This document shows positions 1 to 4,796 of a DNA stretch of 5,458 nt, one piece after another. A program made the translations under genes and the position numbers. The stretch is from Alphaproteobacteria bacterium (GTDB lineage: Bacteria > Pseudomonadota > Alphaproteobacteria > Caulobacterales > Parvularculaceae). The notes below the pieces were generated by a model, which saw nothing but the letters and a program-made list of their open reading frames with translations, had not been told where the DNA came from and made no database searches. How positions within the stretch are numbered: position 1 is the first letter of the stretch; each line of letters starts with the position of its first letter. The stretch lies in contig JAUIEG010000215.1 of the NCBI GenBank assembly GCA_030428745.1, positions 1-5,458 of the forward strand. The letters are read 5' to 3'.

Positions 1-1
1 C

Positions 2-154
2 GTTGAAACCCACATCATCGACAACGGGCAAACGCCCTCAGGCATGGGCGAGATGGGGCTGCCGCCGCTGGCGCCGGCGCTCGCCAATGCGATCTTCGAA
101 GCGACCGGCAAGCGAATTCGCTCCCTGCCCATCGCTGACCAGTTGCGAAGCTGA
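2..154 (+). CDS. C-terminal end of a molybdopterin-binding large subunit of a molybdenum hydroxylase (isoquinoline 1-oxidoreductase / aldehyde dehydrogenase type), 5'-truncated
   Basis: An open frame enters from the left edge and gives 50 residues before the TGA at 152-154. The peptide has the typical end of the xanthine dehydrogenase/aldehyde oxidase large-subunit family: a GMGEMGLPPLAPALANAIF stretch followed by ATGKRIRSLP. In this family the Glu of the GE motif is the active-site base next to the molybdenum; here it is the codon at 50-52. The short tail after the SLP motif matches single-domain large subunits such as IorB rather than long eukaryotic-type fusions. The two accessory genes directly downstream (XdhC-type and MocA-type) support a cytosine-dinucleotide molybdopterin enzyme. 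The substrate (aldehyde, N-heterocycle or other) cannot be told from this fragment. Only the C-terminus is present, so the subfamily name is tentative, but membership of the molybdenum hydroxylase family is secure. Confidence 0.88.
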   Translation, partial: VETHIIDNGQTPSGMGEMGLPPLAPALANAIFEATGKRIRSLPIADQLRS

Positions 155-156
155 GG
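153..156 (+). promoter_or_regulatory. Shine-Dalgarno GAGG that selects a TTG start for the XdhC-family gene
   Basis: GAGG overlaps the TGA stop of the upstream gene and lies 8 nt before a TTG at 165-167 in the XdhC frame. A nearer TTG at 159 would be only 2 nt away. The first in-frame ATG after the upstream gene's stop, at 216, has no good ribosome-binding site. The overlap of site and stop codon suggests coupled translation. Confidence 0.55.
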
Positions 157-164
157 CGTTGACG

Positions 165-1070
165 TTGCGTTTCGATCCATCCGGCGCTGACGTTCTCTCC
201 TTCGCCCTGGATGCGATGGAGCGTGGCGTGCAGGTCGCATTTGCAACACTGGTCAATATTGACGGCTCTTCACCGCGCGCGACCGGCGCACAGATCGCGA
301 TTTCGCAAGATGGCGGCCATGCCGGCTCCATTTCGTCAGGATGCCTCGAGCGCGCCATCATCGACGAAGCGCGCCAGTCCATCGCCCGCGGCGAAGGCGG
401 CGTCGTGCGATACGGAAAAGGATCGCCTTTCGTCGATGTGGCCCTGCCCTGTGGTTCGGGGGTCGACATTCTGTTCAGCGTTACTCCCGACAAGAGCGCG
501 CTTAAGACAGCCATTGTTTCTTTGCAGGAGCGCAAACCGATTTCGCTGGCCTTTGCTGCGAGCGGTGTTTTTGACAAGGCGAAAACGCCTGATGATTTTA
601 TACGCCGCTACGAACCGGCGCTCCGCATCATCGCGGCGGGTTTTGGTCCGGAACTGACCGTGCTGGCCTCGCTCGCCCATGCCGCCGGGTTTGACTTCTG
701 CGCCCTCTCGCCGGACGACGCTGCGCTGCGCGCGTGCGCCACATCGCAAACGATTCATCTTGCGTCATCCTCAGCGGTCCAAGAGATAGAAATCGATTCG
801 CGCAGCGCCTGTGTTCTTCTTTTTCATGACCGCGAGTGGGAGCGTGCGCTGGCGCCCAGGTTTCTTCGCTCGCCAGCCTTTTATGTGGGCGCCGTGGGCG
901 GACGAAAAACCGCCGCCGCAAGGCGCGAGATGCTGATCGACGAGGGACTTGCGCCCAGCGAGATTGACCGGCTCGCAGCGCCCATCGGCCTTGTTCCCAT
1001 GACCCGCGACCCCGCCGCACTCGCGGTGTCGATCCTTGCGGAAATCGTCGCGCAAGCGAGAGACCAGTGA
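165..1070 (+). CDS. xdhC: XdhC/CoxI-family molybdenum cofactor chaperone (maturation factor for the upstream hydroxylase)
   Basis: With a TTG start at 165 this is a 301-residue protein. The N-terminal XdhC_CoxI domain (about 15-105) shows GSSPR at 34-38, SSGCLE at 57-62 and LPCGSGVD at 94-101. The C-terminal XdhC_C domain (about 150-280) has a Rossmann-like strand-loop, IIAAGFGPE at 155-163, then HD at 221-222, RSPAFYVGAVGGRKT at 235-249 and PIGL at 273-276. Family members bind molybdenum cofactor, assist its sulfuration and insert it into the large subunit; they act in the cytoplasm and are not part of the final enzyme. C60 and C96 are the family's conserved cysteines. Position 58 is Ser where many XdhC proteins have Gly (SGGC), a variation also seen in CoxI-like members. 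The gene follows the large subunit by 10 nt and overlaps the next gene by 4 nt, which suggests an operon. The alternative ATG start at 216 would remove 17 residues without touching a known motif, so the start is less sure than the function. Confidence 0.9.
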   Translation: MRFDPSGADVLSFALDAMERGVQVAFATLVNIDGSSPRATGAQIAISQDGGHAGSISSGCLERAIIDEARQSIARGEGGVVRYGKGSPFVDVALPCGSGVDILFSVTPDKSALKTAIVSLQERKPISLAFAASGVFDKAKTPDDFIRRYEPALRIIAAGFGPELTVLASLAHAAGFDFCALSPDDAALRACATSQTIHLASSSAVQEIEIDSRSACVLLFHDREWERALAPRFLRSPAFYVGAVGGRKTAAARREMLIDEGLAPSEIDRLAAPIGLVPMTRDPAALAVSILAEIVAQARDQ

Positions 1071-1666
1071 CGCCGCCCGACATGAATTTCGCGGCCGTGC
1101 TGCTCGCTGCGGGCGCATCCCGGCGCTTTGGCGGCGACAAATTACTGGCGCAGTTAGAAGGACGCAGCCTGCTGGATCGCTCGGCGACAGCCCTCGCCGC
1201 CGCCGGATGCCGTTGGAACGTCGCGGTGACGCGGCCCGATGCGCCAGGGCGCAACGCGCTTCTGAGCGGTCTTGGATACTCGATTGTAACGAATGAAAAC
1301 GCAGACGCCGGGATCGCCGCGTCAATCGCCCGCGGCGTTCACCATGCGCAAAGCCTTGGCGCCGACGGCGTTGTCATCGCGCTTGCCGATATGCCCTTTG
1401 TCCCGTCCACCCATTTCAAAGCCCTCATTAAAAACGCCTGCGCATGTGCGGAAGGATTGAGCTATAGCCTTAAGGACGATGCGCGCTCGGCCCCGGCGGC
1501 GTTTCTGAAATCCTGGTTTCCGCGCCTTACAGCGCTTGAAGGCGACCGCGGCGCAGGCAAAATTTTGAAAGCCGCCCCTGTGGCATGCGCAGCGCCCATC
1601 ATCGCCGACTATCTCCGCGATATCGACACCCCGTCGGAGCTCGCAACGCCGTTGAAACAGGAATGA
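1067..1666 (+). CDS. mocA: MobA-like NTP transferase, MocA type (probable molybdenum cofactor cytidylyltransferase)
   Basis: This 199-residue protein starts with GTG at 1067, inside the GTGA overlap with the stop of the XdhC-type gene; a purine-rich GAGAGA at 1058-1063 could serve as ribosome-binding site. An ATG at 1082 is possible but has no visible site. The nucleotide-binding signature LLAAGASRRFGGDK is at 12-25, the metal-binding DMP at 108-110, the NENADAGIAASI segment at 76-87, LEGDRGAGKIL near 160, and DIDTPSEL near the C-terminus. MobA (guanylyltransferase) usually has LAGG and a DK after the loop, while MocA-type CTP enzymes have LAAG and the late GD.GA motif, as here. The predicted reaction is transfer of CMP from CTP to Mo-molybdopterin, giving the cytosine-dinucleotide cofactor used by the hydroxylase encoded upstream. 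CTP specificity is inferred from motifs and context. It is the last gene on this strand before a convergent gene. Confidence 0.87.
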   Translation: MTPPDMNFAAVLLAAGASRRFGGDKLLAQLEGRSLLDRSATALAAAGCRWNVAVTRPDAPGRNALLSGLGYSIVTNENADAGIAASIARGVHHAQSLGADGVVIALADMPFVPSTHFKALIKNACACAEGLSYSLKDDARSAPAAFLKSWFPRLTALEGDRGAGKILKAAPVACAAPIIADYLRDIDTPSELATPLKQE

Positions 1667-1708
1667 AACCCGGAACCGCCTAATCGAGACTTAACGCAAC
1701 CCGGAACC
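1667..1708. repeat. 11-nt direct repeat at a tail-to-tail gene junction
   Basis: AACCCGGAACC occurs at 1667-1677, in the 13-nt gap between the two convergent stop codons, and again at 1698-1708, where its complement encodes part of the conserved GFRVA end of the FGE domain. The copies are 31 bp apart. No hairpin or T-run that would make a classical terminator is visible at the junction. Chance similarity is quite possible. Confidence 0.3.
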
Positions 1709-3548
1709 CCATGGAGCGGTCGCGCACGGTTTGGGTAATGCGGCTGCGATTGGCCGAACGAAGCGCGCGCGGTTCATCGCGCCAGCTTCCGCCGCGCACA
1801 ACGCGGCGTCCGCAATCGCCGGCTTTCACTGCAGACCCGTCAACAGGCGCATCGCCATAATTGTTGACGTAACAATCCTCAACCCACTCCGCCGCATTGC
1901 CGAGCATGCCGCGCAGACCAAACGGATTGGGCGCAAGGTCATCAACGGGCCGGGTCGACCCGAGCGCAACCCTGGCCCGGTCAAAGCCATCGCCCCACCA
2001 ATAAGCGGACTGTGTTCCGCCGCGCGCTGCATATTCCCACTCGGCTTCTGTCGGCAGTCGATAGGTTTTGCCGGTCTTCGCCGAAAGCCATTTCACATAG
2101 CCTTGCGCATCGCGCCACGAGATGAAGATCGCCGGGCGCCCTTCGCGACCGAACCCCGCATCGCCCGGCGTGTAGGCGCCGCAACCGCCATCCTCGACGC
2201 AAGCCAGCCATTGATCATGGGTGATTTCCGTCTCGCTTATGGCAAAGGATGGAATTGTCACTTCATGCTGCGGACCTTCATAACCGACATGGCCTGGAGA
2301 GTCTGGAGACGATCCCATCATGAACGCGCCGCCCGGCAACACCGCCATCGTCGGGCAGAATTCGCAATCGGCGAAAGAAGACGGCGCCGCGTCATCACCC
2401 GGCGCGCTATCGTCAACACTCGTCTCGCCAGTTGCCGTCAACGCCTCAGCGTCTTCATCAAGCGCCGCCAGTTCGCTTTCAGCATCTGCGGCAACATCAT
2501 CGATCATCTCGTCCGCTTCCGCCGCACTTTCGGGCGCGGCGTCTTCGGCGTCGGCAGGATCAAGCATATCTGTCGTATCGGTCGACATGTCCGCGACCGC
2601 TTCTTCTTCAGCCGCCGCCTCTTCTACTATCGGCGCTGCTGCTTCTGTCGGTGACGCAGCAGCGACTTTTGTTTCCGCGCTTGTTTCCGCACTGGCGTCG
2701 TCCTTCATGAACTGCATGGCGCCAAAGACGCCGCCGCCGATCAAGACAGCAACGACAGCGATAATCGCAATCATGCCGCCGCCGGATTTTTGTTTTTGTG
2801 CAGGCGCGGGCGCCGCTTTGGTTCTCGCGGGCCGGCTCGCCGGTTGAGCGGCGGCGGCGGGGCGTTGCGCGGAACCCGGCGCCTGAGCGCGAGTTTGAGC
2901 CTGCGGTCGCGCTTGCGATGGCGGCGAAGCTTGAGGCGCCGCCGGTTTCGGCTGCGCCGCACGTTGCAGGGCGGCCAGGCGATTGCGCGCAAGATCGGCG
3001 AAATGCCCATCGGGATAGCGCTTCAGATAGGCTTCGAAATCCGCCGGCTCCGACCCGTCCTTAACAGAAGTCCAGAACGTGTTCTCAATCGTGATGTCGC
3101 TCGCGCTATCCGGTGACGCGCCAGATGGCGCAGCCTGCACTGGGGGCGCGACATCATGGTGGCCGACCGCGTTCTTCACCCCTTGCATGAACAGCCGCCA
3201 GTTCGAGTCGCTTCTGTCGCCCTGCCAGTTGACAAGATCAGCAGTCTGAACAAGTTCAAACCGCAGCGGCCGTTCGCAATGGTCGATCATCGCCGGGACA
3301 AGCTTGGAGAAGCGCTCCCCCACTGTCGCTTCCGCGCGCACCCATTTCGAATTCACCGATTTCTGCGACCACAGCACGACAACGGCGCCGGCTTCGCGCA
3401 GATGTTTTTCGGTCACCTCATCGTAGGATTCGCCAGCGCGGAGATTTGTATCCCACCAGACATCAAGCCCTTCAGCCTGCAGCGCATCCGCGATCATCCT
3501 CGCCCGAAACTGGTCTTCCCGGTTGTAGGAGATAAATATATGCGTCAC
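1680..3548 (-). CDS. TIR domain - transmembrane helix - FGE/SUMF1-like domain protein (putative transmembrane sensor/effector)
   Basis: A 622-residue protein starting with GTG. Residues 1-130 form a TIR_2-type domain: HIFISYNRED at 3-12, a loop DTNLRAGES at 33-41, and SVNSKWVRAE at 64-73, whose E73 fits the position of the catalytic Glu in TIR NADases. Residues 151-195 contain an FW...DFEAYLKRYPDGHFADLARNRL motif of the kind found beside TIR and caspase-like domains. Residues 196-255 are a Pro/Ala/Gln linker with basic residues. A single hydrophobic helix lies at 258-281, followed by a 110-residue acidic Ala/Asp/Glu linker. Residues 392-620 are an FGE-sulfatase fold with GGAFMMGS, YRLPTEAEWEYAARGG at 496-511, GNAAEWVEDCY at 550-560, RGGSW at 585-589 and GFRVAL. 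Basic residues before the helix and acidic after it predict TIR inside, FGE in the periplasm. The FGE catalytic cysteines are absent after RGGSW, so sulfatase activation is unlikely; C395/C398, C450/C456 and C559/C579 could form disulfides. Family assignment is firm; TIR activity and sensing are inferred. Confidence 0.92.
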   Translation of the reverse strand: MTHIFISYNREDQFRARMIADALQAEGLDVWWDTNLRAGESYDEVTEKHLREAGAVVVLWSQKSVNSKWVRAEATVGERFSKLVPAMIDHCERPLRFELVQTADLVNWQGDRSDSNWRLFMQGVKNAVGHHDVAPPVQAAPSGASPDSASDITIENTFWTSVKDGSEPADFEAYLKRYPDGHFADLARNRLAALQRAAQPKPAAPQASPPSQARPQAQTRAQAPGSAQRPAAAAQPASRPARTKAAPAPAQKQKSGGGMIAIIAVVAVLIGGGVFGAMQFMKDDASAETSAETKVAAASPTEAAAPIVEEAAAEEEAVADMSTDTTDMLDPADAEDAAPESAAEADEMIDDVAADAESELAALDEDAEALTATGETSVDDSAPGDDAAPSSFADCEFCPTMAVLPGGAFMMGSSPDSPGHVGYEGPQHEVTIPSFAISETEITHDQWLACVEDGGCGAYTPGDAGFGREGRPAIFISWRDAQGYVKWLSAKTGKTYRLPTEAEWEYAARGGTQSAYWWGDGFDRARVALGSTRPVDDLAPNPFGLRGMLGNAAEWVEDCYVNNYGDAPVDGSAVKAGDCGRRVVRGGSWRDEPRALRSANRSRITQTVRDRSMGFRVALSLD

Positions 3549-3556
3549 GACTTGCG

Positions 3557-3562
3557 CCTCCC
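3557..3562 (-). promoter_or_regulatory. Strong Shine-Dalgarno GGGAGG for the GTG start of the TIR-FGE gene
   Basis: On the minus strand GGGAGG lies 8 nt before the GTG at 3548-3546. The reading frame from there begins directly with the first TIR beta strand (THIFISYN), so this site fixes the start of the gene and shows that GTG is the real initiation codon. Confidence 0.75.
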
Positions 3563-3587
3563 TCGCGGCTTCTTTTAAATCATCCGC

Positions 3588-3607
3588 TTAACAATTGAAA
3601 GTGTTGA
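3588..3607. repeat. Imperfect inverted repeat, possible operator
   Basis: TTAACA at 3588-3593 and TGTTGA at 3602-3607 form an inverted repeat with one mismatch around an 8-nt centre. It sits in the AT-rich core of the divergent region and overlaps the candidate -35 hexamer TTGAAA. The half-sites are short, so this may be chance. No regulator gene is present in the window to pair with it. Confidence 0.25.
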
Positions 3608-3677
3608 TTTTTGGAGAAAATTCGCCCCCAATCGGCTAGCGACTGGATCACTCAAAAAAGGATGGAAGGCCAACTTA

Positions 3678-4769
3678 ATGGCGTATGTTTTCAATACGGA
3701 TCTTCTTCTGAACGACCCGGATCAGGAAGAAGCCCGCAAAGAGTTTCCAAACATCTTCTTTGCGCTGAACAACCCGGAATTGAGAGCCGCCTTCCGGCCT
3801 TTTGACGAGCGCGCCAACGCCGCAAAAACGCGCAGCCGCAAATGGGGCGTTCTCGCCGTGCTGCTCGCGACCGGCGCCTTGCTGCTCGCCGGCGGGGAAA
3901 TGCTATTCCACGGACTGCCCAAGGGGCAGGTCCGCACCCTCGCCGCGATTGGCGGCGTCGCCGGCATCGCCAGCGTCCTGATCGGCGTCTTCGGCATTAT
4001 GTTCCGGGAACGGAAAATGCGCTGGCTTGCCGACCGCCTTGCAACGGAGCGCATCCGTCAGTTCCATTTTCAGTCTTTTGTCTTTGGCGTCAAAGACATT
4101 CTTGACGGCGCGCGCGACAAGCAGGCCGCTGAAGCTTTTATAAAGAAGCGCAGCGCCGAATTTTCAAAATTCGAAAATGAATGCCTCTCGACGGTCGACG
4201 AAAAACTGAAGGAGATTGTGCACCACGATCACGACGAAGAAGGCCTGATCCATGGCGATATCTCGCCTTCAGCGCCGGACTCCGACCCGCATCTCGACGA
4301 ATATTTCCGGGCCTATGTTCTGTTTCGTTTTAACCGCCAGATCAGCTATTGCGATCTTATCCTGCGCGAGGGTGAAGGCTTCTGGAAACACGCCCCAAGC
4401 CAGCAGGCGAAAATTTTAGGCGGCGTCGCGCTCGCCTGTGTCTTCGGCATTTTGTTGCTACATGGCCTCGTTTTCTTCGGCGCCATCGCCAATGTCGCAT
4501 GGATGAAAGGCCCGCTTGTTCATGTGTTCGCCATCTGGGCAGCGATCATCGCCCTGTCCGCTAGAACCTTCGAGGAAGGCTTTCAGCCGGAGCGTGAAAT
4601 CGAGCGGATGCGTCAATACCGTCTGGCGTTAAAGCGCATCTACGCCCGCTTTCAAAAAGCGCCGAATGTCGACTCAAAACTCGCCGCCATGGTCGACCTT
4701 GAAAAGCTCAGCTATGAAGAGATGGTTCTCTTCCTGAAAGGGAACTACGAAGCCGAGTTCATCATGTAA
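3678..4769 (+). CDS. Four-TM membrane protein resembling a duplicated SLATT-type 2TM protein, function unknown
   Basis: A 363-residue protein starting at an ATG with GGAAGG 8 nt upstream (3664-3669). Two hydrophobic hairpins are visible: TM1 about 55-73 with TM2 87-109, and TM3 about 245-268 with TM4 275-297. Basic residues before TM1 (KTRSRK) and after TM2 (RERKMR) put the N-terminus, the 110-243 middle region and the C-terminus in the cytoplasm. Each hairpin is followed by an Arg-rich amphipathic segment (ERKMRWLADRLATERIRQFH at 111-130; REIERMRQYRLALKRIYARF at 306-325), which suggests an internal duplication. The middle region is helical and charged, with a His/Asp/Glu-rich stretch at 182-188. 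A two-TM unit followed by a cytoplasmic helix is the plan of SLATT domains, predicted pore-forming effectors linked to nucleotide-signalling conflict systems. I base the SLATT suggestion on this layout and the look of the C-terminal segment, not on a profile match. It is divergent from the TIR-FGE gene and 27 nt upstream of a K+ channel gene. Confidence 0.75.
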   Translation: MAYVFNTDLLLNDPDQEEARKEFPNIFFALNNPELRAAFRPFDERANAAKTRSRKWGVLAVLLATGALLLAGGEMLFHGLPKGQVRTLAAIGGVAGIASVLIGVFGIMFRERKMRWLADRLATERIRQFHFQSFVFGVKDILDGARDKQAAEAFIKKRSAEFSKFENECLSTVDEKLKEIVHHDHDEEGLIHGDISPSAPDSDPHLDEYFRAYVLFRFNRQISYCDLILREGEGFWKHAPSQQAKILGGVALACVFGILLLHGLVFFGAIANVAWMKGPLVHVFAIWAAIIALSARTFEEGFQPEREIERMRQYRLALKRIYARFQKAPNVDSKLAAMVDLEKLSYEEMVLFLKGNYEAEFIM

Positions 4770-4796
4770 GACGAACCGGCGACGAAAGGCAGACCC

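Larger units (their letters stand above)
3549..3677. promoter_or_regulatory. Divergent intergenic region, likely holding promoters for both flanking genes
   Basis: This 129-nt stretch separates the start codons of the TIR-FGE gene (minus) and the four-TM gene (plus), so both promoters should lie here or just inside the genes. It has an AT-rich core (about 3571-3622) within GC-rich surroundings. Candidate boxes are weak. On the plus strand TTGAAA at 3595-3600 has only a poor -10 match (AAATTC at 3618-3623). On the minus strand TAAAAG or TTTAAA near 3572-3579 could be a -10. I cannot assign a start point. The shared region would allow co-regulation of the two units. Confidence 0.5.

Noticed and set aside
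3..164. N-terminal extension of the XdhC-type protein to a start at position 3.
   Set aside because: This stretch overlaps, in another frame, the well-conserved end of the molybdenum hydroxylase; the extension is Arg-rich and unlike any XdhC N-terminus.
628..1325. Minus-strand frames of about 180-208 codons opposite the XdhC and MocA-type genes.
   Set aside because: They are Arg-rich complements of conserved plus-strand coding sequence with no family motif.
1667..1679. Bidirectional terminator between the convergent genes.
   Set aside because: Only 13 nt are available and no stem-loop with a T-run can be drawn here; termination, if present, must use sequence inside the opposite gene or Rho.
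1680..1800. Diversity-generating retroelement variable region at the end of the FGE-like domain, as FGE/C-type-lectin folds often carry one at this place.
   Set aside because: The codons here are GC-rich with a single AAT and no cluster of AAY codons, and no template repeat or reverse transcriptase is in the window. A search of flanking sequence for a near-copy of this stretch would settle it.
1731..2654. Long plus-strand open frame of 307 codons opposite the FGE-like gene.
   Set aside because: It is antisense to conserved FGE and linker sequence, its Arg-rich product has no recognisable domain, and no good ribosome site precedes it.
2320..2847. Plus-strand Ser/Ala-rich frame of 175 codons that looks like a low-complexity surface protein.
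   Set aside because: Its composition is the complement of the acidic Ala/Glu/Asp linker and the membrane helix of the minus-strand gene, so it is a shadow.
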